Source of the DNA: an uncultured Sphingomonadales bacterium
GTDB lineage: Bacteria > Pseudomonadota > Alphaproteobacteria > Sphingomonadales > Sphingomonadaceae
Reading direction: 5' to 3'
Assembly: GCA_903893935.1 (NCBI GenBank)
Contig: CAITOD010000108.1
Location: 1 to 7,494 of the forward strand
DNA length: 7,494 nt
Part shown: positions 1 through 7,494 of the stretch, piece after piece
Position numbering within the stretch: position 1 is the first letter of the stretch
Layout: the number at the start of each line of letters is the position of its first letter
Notes under the pieces: generated by a model
Databases searched by the model: none
What the model saw: only the letters and a program-made list of their open reading frames with translations
Told to the model about the DNA's origin: nothing
Position numbers and translations under genes: made by a program

Positions 1-1883
1 CAGTTGGTCAGATAGCCCGACGCGTTCAGGCGGATACGGCGACCGGCAAATTCATTTTTGGAGCCGACTTCGTAAGTCCACAGGCTGTCCGATTTGAACA
101 CGGTCGGCTGGGTGGTCTGGTTGATCGCCTGAAAATCGTTGTTGCAGATCGACGTGGGGCCAAACGTGATCGGTCCGGTCGGGCCACCGGTGCGAAAGCC
201 TTTGGCGGCCGAAGCATAGACCGAACTGGTCGGCGACAGGTCGTGGTAGAGCGTTGCCTTGGGCAGAAACGCCCGGCCCGTCCCGCTTTGCAGATAAGGC
301 GGGGCCGGCGGCTGCCCGGCGGTCTGATAGCCCAGGTTGCCGATCTGGAAAAACCCGGTTTCGACCGAGATATAGTCTTCGTGCGCGGTCGAGAACCGCC
401 CGCCGAGATCGAGCTTCCACCCTTTGGCAAAAGCCACGCTCGCCTGACCGAACACCGCATATTGCTGCTGGTGATACGTCCGGTTGTCGCTTTCATCGAT
501 ATCGTTGGGAAACAGCGGGATCGCCGGCCCGCCGCCGGGCGTGCCGTAATTCGGATTGCCGTCGAGGTTCTGCACCAGCGATTGATCGATCGGAAAGCCA
601 TAGATCGACTGGAACACCGCGTTGACGCCGCTGATCGTCTGGAAATCGGTGTTGTGCACCGACTGTGTCGAATAATAGGCGCCGACCTGCCACTTCAGCC
701 ACGACGCTGCCGAGCTGCTGTCGTTTGAAGACAGCCGCAATTCCTGCGTAAATTGGCGGTAATGCGTGCGGATTTCGACTGCCGAGGGCAAATTGCCGAT
801 GATGTTGTCGTTTTGCGCCTGGTACTGCGGATAGACCACATCGAGGCTGAACAGATCGAGCGCGCCGCTGTTGAAATAAGTCCCGTCTTCCTGCCGCGAC
901 GAAATCCGGTCAAGCAGCCCGGTCACCGAGGTCAGATCGGCGAAACCGAACGCCTTTTTGACCGTCAGACTGCCCAGCGCGACCGTGTCGTGGCTGGGTT
1001 CGGTCACTTCCTTGTCCTGCTGCTACAGTCCCATCAACGGGTAGAACGCGGCGTTGTCGGCATTGTTTGCACGCTGGTAAAAGAACCCCGGGGTCACGGT
1101 CAGCGTCGCATCGGGGGTCCAGGTCGCGGTGACATGCGCGGTCACGCTGTTGGCGCTGTTGACGCCCTTTTTGTCGAGCACGCCGGCGAGCGTGTAATGA
1201 TCGACCCAGCCGCTATCGTCCTGCCACGCCACGGCGGCGTGCAGCGACAGCTTGTCCTGCACCAGCGGCAGATTGATCGTTGCGGTATCGGCAAAATTGG
1301 CACCGCCATGCCGCGTGCCCGAAGCATCGCTGGTCAGCGTCAGGCCAAACGCATTGGGATTGGCGGGCGCGGTGATATAGCGGATCGTGCCGCCTTCGGA
1401 GCTGTCGCCATAGAGCGTGCCTTGCGGCCCGCGCAGCACTTCGACGCGTTCGATATCGGGCAGGCGCACTTCGATTGCGCCGTCGCGGTAGAAATTGGGC
1501 ACGGTGATCGACACATCGTCGAGATAGAGCCCGACAGTCGAAGCGCCCGACACCGAGCTGACCCCGCGGATGACGATATTGGTACGGCCTTCCTCGCCCG
1601 CGACCGCGTTGAACGCGACCCCGGGCACCGCGCGGCTGAGGTCGTCGTAATCGGCGACTTTCTGCTCCTTCAACGCCTCGCCCGACAGCACCGACACGCT
1701 GATCGGCACGGTGCGGATATCTTCGCTGCGCTTTTGCGCGGTGACGATGATTTCGCCTCCGCCGGCGACAGGCGCGGGCGCTTCGGCGGCGGGAGGTGCT
1801 GTGTCCGCCATGGCAAGCGCCGGGCAAAGCAGTAGCGCAAGACCCGATGTCGCGGTGAACAACCCGATACGGCGTGACGTCAT
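1..1883 (-). pseudogene. TonB-dependent outer-membrane receptor, interrupted by an in-frame TAG, 3' end outside the window
   Basis: This would encode a plugged 22-strand beta-barrel that imports a ligand across the outer membrane using TonB/ExbBD energy. The ATG at 1881-1883 opens a signal peptide (hydrophobic stretch around residues 7-25, likely cleavage after Ala26 in LAMA|DT). A TonB-box-like segment follows at about residues 44-50 (EIIVTAQ), then a plug domain at about 53-170 with VIRGVSS and ERVEVLRGPQGTLYG (145-159). Barrel sequence starts near residue 178. Codon 287 is TAG (1023-1025). Beyond it the same frame continues for 340 sense codons to position 3 with no further stop, including the receptor-typical TQELRLSS, LDLGGRFS and ASAAKGFRTGG. 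No frame shift is needed, so one substitution explains the break. The final 100 or so residues expected for this family are off the window. The ligand is unknown. If the stop is real, only the signal peptide, plug and first strands are made, which cannot form a barrel. The family call is firm; inactivation is likely, with sequencing error as the alternative. Confidence 0.88.
1023..1025 (-). other. Premature amber (TAG) codon inside the receptor frame
   Basis: The residues before the stop are FYPLMGL and those after it, in the same frame, are QQDKEVTEPSHD. The local spacing looks normal for an extracellular loop leading to the next barrel strand, so no bases appear lost or gained. A CAG-to-TAG transition (Gln) or a TAC/TAT-to-TAG transversion (Tyr) would be enough to create it. 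There is no ATG codon in this frame between the stop and the window edge, so re-initiation would need a GTG or TTG and would lack a signal peptide. Confidence 0.9.
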
Positions 1884-1986
1884 TTTGCGATGATTCCCTG
1901 CGCTGGCCCGTTATCCGCTGCAAGGATTGCCGATCAGCGAGCCATCACGGTAGACGCCAAATTTCGATGATGGGCATAGATGTGAA
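1884..1986 (-). other. Intergenic gap between allophanate hydrolase and the receptor
   Basis: These 103 bases separate the hydrolase stop from the receptor start. Apart from the Shine-Dalgarno-like sequence near the left end I see no convincing sigma-70 -35/-10 pair, no GC-rich hairpin followed by a T-run, and no obvious operator palindrome. The receptor could therefore be read through from the operon or have a weak promoter of its own; the sequence does not decide this. Confidence 0.5.
1894..1899 (-). promoter_or_regulatory. Shine-Dalgarno-like sequence for the TonB-dependent receptor
   Basis: On the minus strand this reads AGGGAA and sits about 10-11 bases ahead of the ATG at 1881-1883, slightly longer than ideal spacing. 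It supports that ATG, which also places a proper signal peptide at the N-terminus. Confidence 0.55.
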
Positions 1987-3741
1987 CTATGCCCGCGCGG
2001 CAATGAACGCGCGCCAGCCGCCCAGCGCGGTAATGTCGGTCGCGCCGATGATTGCGCGCGGTTCGGCCACGAAGCCTTTGACCATGGTGCCATCGGCGAG
2101 CGTGACGGTGCCGATTGCCAGCGGCGGCGGCACTTCGGCGACAAAGCTGCCGAACGCGCCCACATCGAGTTCGTAGACTTCGACGGCAATCGCGCCCCCG
2201 GTCGCATCGTGCACCAGCGCCGGTTTGGGCGGTACGCTGTCGGCCATGGCATAGAGGCGATACGCAGGTGCGGTGGTGGTCGTGGCGACATGGCGCGCGT
2301 TGCGCGAGGTCAGTTGCCAGTGCAGCGGCATGCCTTCGAGATGGGCTCCGACAACGGCGAGCAACACGGTTTCCATAGGGGCCTCCAGATCGAGCGGGGG
2401 AACGGGATCGGCGTGGTTCGCACACCATTGCGCGGCCTGGGCAATCAGCGCGCGGTCGGTCCACGCCGGCCCGATCAGCGTAACGCCGAACCCGGTGCGG
2501 TTGCGTCGCCAGCCCGCCGGCACCGCAATCGCCGCCATGTCGAGCAGGTTCACGAAATTGGTATAGAGCCCCAGATTGCTGTTGAGCGCGATCGGGCTGC
2601 TGCGCATTTCGGCCAGCCGGTAGACCGTCGGCGTGGTCGGCAGGCACAACGCGTCGATCTGGTCCCACAGCGCATCGGCCTGCTGCTTCAGTTCGGCGAG
2701 GCGATAAATGCCCTTGAACGCCTCCACCGCGCTGCGGCCCAGCCCACCTTCGACAATCGTGCGCACGATGGGATCGATGCTGCCAGGATGGCTGTGCAGG
2801 AATCCGGCCAGCGCGGCGGTGCGTTCGGCCACCCATGGTCCATCGTACAACAGCCGCGCCGCTTCGCTGAGCGGTGCCAGGTCCACGTCGACCAGCTCTG
2901 CACCCGACGCCGCCAGTCGTTCGAGTGCCAGTACATAGAGCCGTTCCGACGCCAGATCGCCCAGAAACTGGCGTTGCGCAGGCAGAGGCACGCCGACCCG
3001 TTGCAATTGCGCTGCGCGATCGTCGCCCGCGCGCGACCATGGATCGGTTGCATCGGGGCCTGCCACCGCCGCATCGACCAGCGCGATATCGGCGGCGTGG
3101 TGCGCGAACACGGTGATGCAATCGAGCGACCGGCACGCCGGGACCAGCCCGGTGGTGCTCCAGCGCCCTTTGGTGGGCTTGAACCCGATCAGTCCGTTGA
3201 TGGCAGCGGGCACGCGGCCCGATCCGGCGGTATCGGTGCCCAGCGCAAACGGAACCAGCCCCGCCGCGACGGCAATCGCCGAGCCCGAGCTCGATCCGCC
3301 GCTGATATAGGCGCGGTTGAAAGCACAGGCCGGCGCGCCATAAGGGCTGCGCGTGCCGTTGAGCCCGGTGGCGAACTGGTCGAGATTGGTCTTGCCGACG
3401 GGCACCGCGCCCGCCGCGATCAGCCGGACGACGACTGTGGCCGAGTGTTCCGGAACATAGGCAAAATCGGGGCACCCGGCGGTGGTGGGCCGGTCGGCGA
3501 GATCAATATTGTCCTTGATCGCAAACGGAACGCCTGCGAGCGGCAGCGCTTCGCCAGCGGCAATGCGCTCGTCGACGGCGCGCGCCCGCGCAATCACGTC
3601 GACTTCGGGCAGGCGGTCGATCCACACCGCCGGCTGGATTTCGGCATAAGCGGCGATCCGCGCCAGCGCGCCGCGGGCAATCGCTTCGGCGCTGATCCTG
3701 CCGCTGGACACATCGCGCGCGATGGCTGCGGCCGAAGTCAT
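1987..3741 (-). CDS. atzF: Allophanate hydrolase (AtzF type)
   Basis: This cytoplasmic enzyme hydrolyses allophanate to two ammonia and two carbon dioxide, the second step of the urea amidolyase route. It is 584 residues long, normal for stand-alone bacterial allophanate hydrolases. Residues about 1-455 form an amidase-signature domain: Lys76 (PFAIKDNID), Ser150 in GGSSSGSA and Ser174 in GTDTAGSGR give the Ser-cisSer-Lys triad, with the 74- and 24-residue spacing known from AtzF. LLYDGPWVAER (297-307) supplies a Tyr299/Arg307 pair resembling the substrate-contacting residues of characterised family members. Residues about 458-584 form the C-terminal domain specific to allophanate hydrolases (GAHLEGMPL at 465-473), which handles the N-carboxy intermediate. 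I chose the ATG at 3739-3741 because ATGA overlaps the carboxylase stop by 4 bp; the open frame extends further upstream, but only inside the carboxylase gene. There is no strong Shine-Dalgarno, in keeping with translational coupling. No key residue is missing. Confidence 0.96.
   Translation of the reverse strand: MTSAAAIARDVSSGRISAEAIARGALARIAAYAEIQPAVWIDRLPEVDVIARARAVDERIAAGEALPLAGVPFAIKDNIDLADRPTTAGCPDFAYVPEHSATVVVRLIAAGAVPVGKTNLDQFATGLNGTRSPYGAPACAFNRAYISGGSSSGSAIAVAAGLVPFALGTDTAGSGRVPAAINGLIGFKPTKGRWSTTGLVPACRSLDCITVFAHHAADIALVDAAVAGPDATDPWSRAGDDRAAQLQRVGVPLPAQRQFLGDLASERLYVLALERLAASGAELVDVDLAPLSEAARLLYDGPWVAERTAALAGFLHSHPGSIDPIVRTIVEGGLGRSAVEAFKGIYRLAELKQQADALWDQIDALCLPTTPTVYRLAEMRSSPIALNSNLGLYTNFVNLLDMAAIAVPAGWRRNRTGFGVTLIGPAWTDRALIAQAAQWCANHADPVPPLDLEAPMETVLLAVVGAHLEGMPLHWQLTSRNARHVATTTTAPAYRLYAMADSVPPKPALVHDATGGAIAVEVYELDVGAFGSFVAEVPPPLAIGTVTLADGTMVKGFVAEPRAIIGATDITALGGWRAFIAARA
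3738..3741 (-). promoter_or_regulatory. 4-bp stop/start overlap (ATGA) coupling the carboxylase to allophanate hydrolase
   Basis: The hydrolase ATG and the carboxylase TGA share the bases ATGA on the minus strand, the classic arrangement for termination-reinitiation. It fits two enzymes of one pathway, fused into a single polypeptide in yeasts, being made in matched amounts. Confidence 0.75.
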
Positions 3742-6700
3742 GCCGGTTCGATCGCCAGCATGGCCGCGCCGGGCTGCACGACTTGTCCCTCGCTTACATA
3801 AATGCGCCGCACCACGCCCGATGCGGGGCTCGGCACCGGACATTCCATTTTCATCGCCTCGATCACCGCAATCGGCTCGCCCAGCGCCACGGCGCGGCCT
3901 TCGCAAGCCAGCAGTTTCCACACGCTGCCGCCAAACGGCGCTTCGACCAGTTCCGACCCCGGCGGCACTTCGATCGCAGTACCGTCGTCGCCGGTGCCGC
4001 CGCCGGCTTCGACAAGCGCTGCGACACGATCGAATTCGCCGTCGCGCTCCCACCGCGCGCGCTCGGCATCGAACGCGGCCTGGCGCGTCTGTTCAAACGC
4101 CGCAATCGCCGGCGCATGGTCGCGGCGGAAGGCGCGGTATTGCGACAGGCGGAATTCGCCCTCTTCGATCCGGATCGCGCGCCGCCCAAGCGGGAAATCG
4201 CGCCGCCATTGCGTCAATTCGTCATGACTGACCGGAAAGAATTTGATCCGGTCGAAAAAGCGCAGCAGCCACGGCTTGCCTTCGCCAAACGCTGCGGTCT
4301 GGCGGAACGTGTTCCACACCTGGATCGTCCGCCCAAACAGCTGGTACCCGCCCGGGCCTTCCATGCCATAAATGCACATGTAAGCGCCGCCGATGCCCAC
4401 CACATTGGGCGGGGTCCAGGTGCGTGCCGGATTGTATTTGGTGGTGACGAGGCGATGGCGCGGATCGACCGGGGTCGCGACCGGCGCGCCCAGATAGACA
4501 TCGCCCAGCCCGAGCACGAGGTAATCGGCGTCGAACACGATCCGCTGCACATCTTCGACCGAAGCGAGCCCGTTGACGCGACGGATGAATTCGATGTTGT
4601 CGGGGCACCACGGCGCATCGTCGCGTACTGCGGCCATGTATTTGTCGATCGTCTGGTAGATCGCCGGGTCTGCCCACGACAGCGGCAGATGCACCACGCG
4701 CGAGGGAATGGCAAAGTCGTCGAGCCCGCCGAGCCGTTCCTCGGCCGCGATCAGCGCATCGATCAGCTGCGCTTCGGCCAGCGCCCTCGCATCGTAATGT
4801 ATCTGCAGCGAACGCACCCCCGGCGTCACATCGATCACCCCGGGCAAGCGCATGGCTTCCAGTTCCAGCATCAGCGCATGGACGCGCAGGCGCAGTTCCA
4901 GATCGAGCACGATCGGGCCGTATTCGACCAGCAGATGCCGGTCGCCCTGGCGCCGATAGGTCGCGGCGGGGCGTGCGCCGCCGGCGGCAATGGCATGGAG
5001 CACGGGCGACGCCGGCGGGGTCGTATCGCCGGTGAAAACGGGTGGCGCGGCCAGCGTTTCGACCAGCGCATCCTGCGCCGCTTCGGCCGCGCGCGCTTCG
5101 GCCAGCGACACCGGGGCGAAGCGCACCGTATCGCCCGGCGAGACTTGCCCGACTTTCCACAAATCGGCCTGGATCACCACGAAAGGACAGACGAAACCAC
5201 CCAGCGATGGCCCGTCGGGGCCAAGGATGATCGGCATGTCGCCGGTGAAATCGACCGCGCCGATGGCATAGGCATTGTCGTGGATGTTCGACGGATGCAG
5301 GCCCGCTTCTCCCCCATCGCGCCGCGCCCATTGCGGTTTGGGCCCGATCAGCCGCACCCCGGTGCGGTTGGAATTGTAATGCACCCGCCAGGGCGTTTCG
5401 CAGATCATGGCAATATCGCCGGGGGTGAAGAAATCGGGCGCGCCGTGCGGTCCATAGAGCACCCGCACGGTCCATTCCTGGCCAATGGCGGGCACCAGTT
5501 CGGCCGGCAAAGCACCTTCAGGCCCGGTTGCGGTGCCCGCCAGATGCAGCGTGTCGCCGCTCGCCAGCGCGCGGCCGGCGTGGCCGCCGAATTCGCCCAG
5601 CGTAAACGCGCTGCGGCTGCCCAGATAGACCGGGGCATCGAGCCCGCCGGCAAACAGCAGCGCAGCGCGCAAGCCGCCGCCCTGAACCCGCCCGATCCGC
5701 AGCACTTGCCCCGGCGCAACCGCCAGCGGCGTCCAGCACGGCACCGGCGTGCCATCGAGCGTGGCCCCGCTATCGGCCCCGGCCAGGCAAATCCGCGCAG
5801 CGCCCAGAAACTGCAACGTGGGCCCCGCCGCGGTGATTTCGAGCCCCGCCGCATCGGGCCGGTTGCCAAGCAGGCGGTTGCCGAGCCGGAACGACAGCGC
5901 ATCCATCGGCCCCGATGGCGGCACGCCCACATGCCACAGCCCGATGCGCCCCGGATAATCCTGCACCGTGGTCGATGCGCCCGCGCTCAGCACGCGGATC
6001 GCCTGCGGGTGCCACACGAATTCGCCCAGCGCACGCGTCGACACCGCCCCGCTGACAAAGGCTGCGCTGCGCAACACCGCGCCCAACCAGCGCACATTGG
6101 TCTCGATGCCCGCCAGCCGCGTCGCATCGAGCGCCGATTGCATGGCTGCGATCGCGGCTTCGCGCGTCGGTGCGGTGACAATCAGCTTGGCAAGCATCGG
6201 ATCATACCACGCGGGCACTTCGCTGCCGCTTTCGACCCAGCCATCGACCCGCACCACCGCGCGGTCGGCCTGCGGAAACGCCACTTCGATCAGCCGGCCC
6301 GAACTCGGCTGAAAATCGCGCGACGGGTCTTCGGCATAGAGCCGGACCTGGATCGAATGGCCTTGCGGGCGAGCCGAAAAATCATCGAGAAAGCGGAAAT
6401 CGCCCGCGGCCCCGCGCACCATCCATTCGACCAGATCGACGCGCATGACCTGTTCGGTCACGCCGTGTTCGACTTGCAGCCGGGTGTTCACTTCCAGAAA
6501 GAAGAAATCGTCGCGTTCGGCATCGTAGAGGAATTCGACGGTGCCGGCAGAACGATAGCGCGCGCCTGCTGTCAGTCGCACGGCCGCGTCGATCAGCGCG
6601 GTGCGGGTGGCCGGCGGCAACAGCGGCGCCGGCGTTTCCTCGACCACTTTCTGGTTGCGCCGCTGCAGCGAGCAATCGCGTTCGCCAAGCGCCACCACGC

Positions 6701-7373
6701 GGCCTTCGCCATCGCCGAACACCTGCACTTCGATATGCCGCGCGCGCGCCACATAGCGTTCGAGAAACACGCCGCCGTCGCCGAAATTGCCCGCACCCAG
6801 CCGTGCGACCATGGCAAATGCCTCGGCCAAGTCGCTTTCGTGCGCGCAGACTTTCATGCCGATCCCGCCGCCGCCGGCCGTCGCCTTGAGGATCACCGGA
6901 TAACCGATCCGCGCCGCTGCGGTGGCCGCCGCCGCTGCATCGGTCAGCAAACCCGACCCCGGCGCCAGCGGCACGCCATGGGCTTGCGCCAGATCGCGCG
7001 CGACGTGTTTGAGCCCGAAAGCGCGGATATTGTCTGCACTGGGCCCGATAAAAACAATCCCGGCTTCGGCGCAGGCGGCGGCAAAGGCGGTGTTTTCGGA
7101 GAGAAAGCCATACCCCGGGTGGATCGCTTCGGCGCCCGTCGCGCGCGCGGCCGCGAGGATCGCAGCGATATTAAGATAGCTTTCGGCCGGCGGTGCGGCG
7201 CCGATCGGCATCGCTTCATCGGCTTCGGCGACATGCCGCGACCCGGCGTCGGCCTCGCTGAACACCGCGACCGAGGCAATGCCCATGGCGCGCAACGTGC
7301 GGATGATCCGACAGGCGATGGCGCCCCGGTTGGCGATCAGCACTTTGCGAAACGGCGGCGCTGCGTCAGGCAT
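3738..7373 (-). CDS. uca: Biotin-dependent urea carboxylase (possibly guanidine carboxylase)
   Basis: This cytoplasmic enzyme uses ATP and bicarbonate to carboxylate urea to allophanate, the substrate of the next gene. It has 1211 residues, the usual length for a stand-alone bacterial urea carboxylase. Residues about 8-450 are the biotin carboxylase half: KVLIANRG (10-17), HPGYGFLSEN (85-94), ATP-grasp loop GGGGIGMK (167-174), and the catalytic segment FLEVNTRLQVEH (292-303) with Glu294, Arg298 and Glu302; Lys122, Lys163, Lys242 and Arg344 also fit the family. Residues about 460-1030 are the carboxyltransferase: a KipA-like half (TTVQDYPGR at 468-476, GPSLGGFVCP at 721-730) and a KipI-like half (about 805-1030, GIGGAYMCIYG). 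A helical linker leads to the biotin carrier domain (about 1140-1211), with biotinyl Lys1175 in EAMKM. I chose the ATG at 7371-7373: it overlaps the upstream stop by 8 bp and puts the first strand 8 residues in. A TTG at 7389-7391 would add only six residues. Guanidine as the true substrate cannot be excluded. Confidence 0.94.
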   Translation of the reverse strand: MPDAAPPFRKVLIANRGAIACRIIRTLRAMGIASVAVFSEADAGSRHVAEADEAMPIGAAPPAESYLNIAAILAAARATGAEAIHPGYGFLSENTAFAAACAEAGIVFIGPSADNIRAFGLKHVARDLAQAHGVPLAPGSGLLTDAAAAATAAARIGYPVILKATAGGGGIGMKVCAHESDLAEAFAMVARLGAGNFGDGGVFLERYVARARHIEVQVFGDGEGRVVALGERDCSLQRRNQKVVEETPAPLLPPATRTALIDAAVRLTAGARYRSAGTVEFLYDAERDDFFFLEVNTRLQVEHGVTEQVMRVDLVEWMVRGAAGDFRFLDDFSARPQGHSIQVRLYAEDPSRDFQPSSGRLIEVAFPQADRAVVRVDGWVESGSEVPAWYDPMLAKLIVTAPTREAAIAAMQSALDATRLAGIETNVRWLGAVLRSAAFVSGAVSTRALGEFVWHPQAIRVLSAGASTTVQDYPGRIGLWHVGVPPSGPMDALSFRLGNRLLGNRPDAAGLEITAAGPTLQFLGAARICLAGADSGATLDGTPVPCWTPLAVAPGQVLRIGRVQGGGLRAALLFAGGLDAPVYLGSRSAFTLGEFGGHAGRALASGDTLHLAGTATGPEGALPAELVPAIGQEWTVRVLYGPHGAPDFFTPGDIAMICETPWRVHYNSNRTGVRLIGPKPQWARRDGGEAGLHPSNIHDNAYAIGAVDFTGDMPIILGPDGPSLGGFVCPFVVIQADLWKVGQVSPGDTVRFAPVSLAEARAAEAAQDALVETLAAPPVFTGDTTPPASPVLHAIAAGGARPAATYRRQGDRHLLVEYGPIVLDLELRLRVHALMLELEAMRLPGVIDVTPGVRSLQIHYDARALAEAQLIDALIAAEERLGGLDDFAIPSRVVHLPLSWADPAIYQTIDKYMAAVRDDAPWCPDNIEFIRRVNGLASVEDVQRIVFDADYLVLGLGDVYLGAPVATPVDPRHRLVTTKYNPARTWTPPNVVGIGGAYMCIYGMEGPGGYQLFGRTIQVWNTFRQTAAFGEGKPWLLRFFDRIKFFPVSHDELTQWRRDFPLGRRAIRIEEGEFRLSQYRAFRRDHAPAIAAFEQTRQAAFDAERARWERDGEFDRVAALVEAGGGTGDDGTAIEVPPGSELVEAPFGGSVWKLLACEGRAVALGEPIAVIEAMKMECPVPSPASGVVRRIYVSEGQVVQPGAAMLAIEPA
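7366..7373 (-). promoter_or_regulatory. 8-bp stop/start overlap (ATGCCTGA) coupling the upstream gene to the carboxylase
   Basis: On the minus strand ATGCCTGA holds the carboxylase ATG and the upstream gene's TGA in a different frame. No clear Shine-Dalgarno precedes it, so ribosomes finishing the upstream gene probably re-initiate here. This is also the main reason for preferring this ATG over the in-frame TTG 18 bases upstream. Confidence 0.6.
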
Positions 7374-7494
7374 TCGCGGGCTCGGCAGCAAGCGCCACAG
7401 TCTTGCGCAACAGCGGCACGTCGTACGTCGCGGTCGCGCCGTAGCGGTGCGGCGCGTGCGGATCGTGGCGGCGCTTGTCGAAAGCGAGCACGCG
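7366..7494 (-). CDS. 3' end of an unidentified upstream operon gene
   Basis: Forty-two sense codons run in from the window edge to a TGA at 7366-7368. The frame is strongly G/C at third positions, as in the neighbouring genes, and its stop overlaps the carboxylase start by 8 bp (ATGCCTGA), which supports real coding. The visible tail is basic in the middle (FDKRRHDPHAPHRYG) and ends LRKTVALAAEPANA. I do not recognise the family. From position, candidates are a permease for urea or a related compound (the basic stretch could be a cytoplasmic tail) or a urea-carboxylase-associated protein. The tail does not resemble the ends I recall for the latter, which would be the carboxyguanidine deiminase subunits. 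No hydrophobic segment is visible in the part present. Confidence 0.62.
   Translation of the reverse strand, partial: RVLAFDKRRHDPHAPHRYGATATYDVPLLRKTVALAAEPANA

Noticed and set aside
1023..1025. Programmed recoding of the TAG (for example as an unusual amino acid)
   Set aside because: Pyrrolysine-type recoding is not expected in a sphingomonad, no recoding structure or machinery is visible, and outer-membrane receptors are not known to use it. A nonsense mutation or sequencing error is simpler.
753..1835. A 360-codon plus-strand open frame opposite the receptor
   Set aside because: It is the antisense shadow of the receptor's signal peptide, plug and early barrel; the composition is low-complexity and matches no family I know.
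1884..1986. Riboswitch or terminator in the only intergenic gap
   Set aside because: The gap is too short for most riboswitch classes, and I saw no paired stems with conserved loops and no hairpin plus T-run on either strand.
2209..3801. A 530-codon plus-strand open frame lying opposite allophanate hydrolase
   Set aside because: Its product is arginine/glycine/alanine-rich with no recognisable domain, and it mirrors a complete well-conserved gene. Long antisense frames are expected in GC-rich DNA with strong third-position bias.
3742..4053. A 104-codon N-terminal extension of allophanate hydrolase
   Set aside because: The extension lies entirely within the carboxylase gene in another frame and reads as arginine-rich noise. 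The ATG overlapping the carboxylase stop gives a protein of family-typical start and length.
7374..7391. TTG start adding six residues to the carboxylase
   Set aside because: The ATG at 7371-7373 gives a tighter overlap with the upstream gene and the usual short lead into the KVLIANRG strand; the extra residues carry no family feature.
1..7494. Mobile element, repeat array, tRNA/rRNA or CRISPR content
   Set aside because: The window is almost fully occupied by three large genes and a gene tail with uniform composition; I saw no terminal inverted repeats, regularly spaced repeats, transposase or RNA-gene signatures.

Overview
The window is GC-rich and strongly biased to G/C at third codon positions. 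The TonB-dependent receptor and the separate (unfused) bacterial urea carboxylase and allophanate hydrolase fit an alphaproteobacterium, most likely a member of the Sphingomonadales. This placement rests on protein style and composition, not on a marker gene. Every gene I can support lies on the minus strand, so transcription runs from the right end of the window to the left.

In transcription order: (1) 7366-7494, the last 42 codons of an unidentified upstream gene; (2) 3738-7373, a complete 1211-residue biotin-dependent urea (or guanidine) carboxylase; (3) 1987-3741, a complete 584-residue allophanate hydrolase of the AtzF type; (4) a 103-bp gap; (5) 1-1883, a TonB-dependent outer-membrane receptor whose 3' end lies outside the window and whose frame is broken by one in-frame TAG at 1023-1025. 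Genes 1, 2 and 3 overlap by 8 bp and then 4 bp, so they are almost certainly one translationally coupled operon. The receptor has its own Shine-Dalgarno-like sequence and may be co-transcribed.

Together genes 2 and 3 form the ATP-dependent urea amidolyase route. The carboxylase makes allophanate from urea, bicarbonate and ATP, and the hydrolase splits allophanate to ammonia and carbon dioxide, giving nickel-free nitrogen assimilation from urea or an upstream compound. Many enzymes annotated as urea carboxylase are now known to be guanidine carboxylases, and this window does not settle which applies. The receptor could bring a nitrogen-containing substrate or a metal complex across the outer membrane, but nothing in the sequence identifies its ligand.

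The oddest observation is the receptor's single nonsense codon. The frame before it (286 codons) and after it (340 codons to the window edge) is otherwise intact and reads as typical receptor sequence. This suggests a very recent inactivation, a sequencing error or, much less likely, readthrough. I found no novel system, mobile element, CRISPR array, RNA gene or riboswitch.
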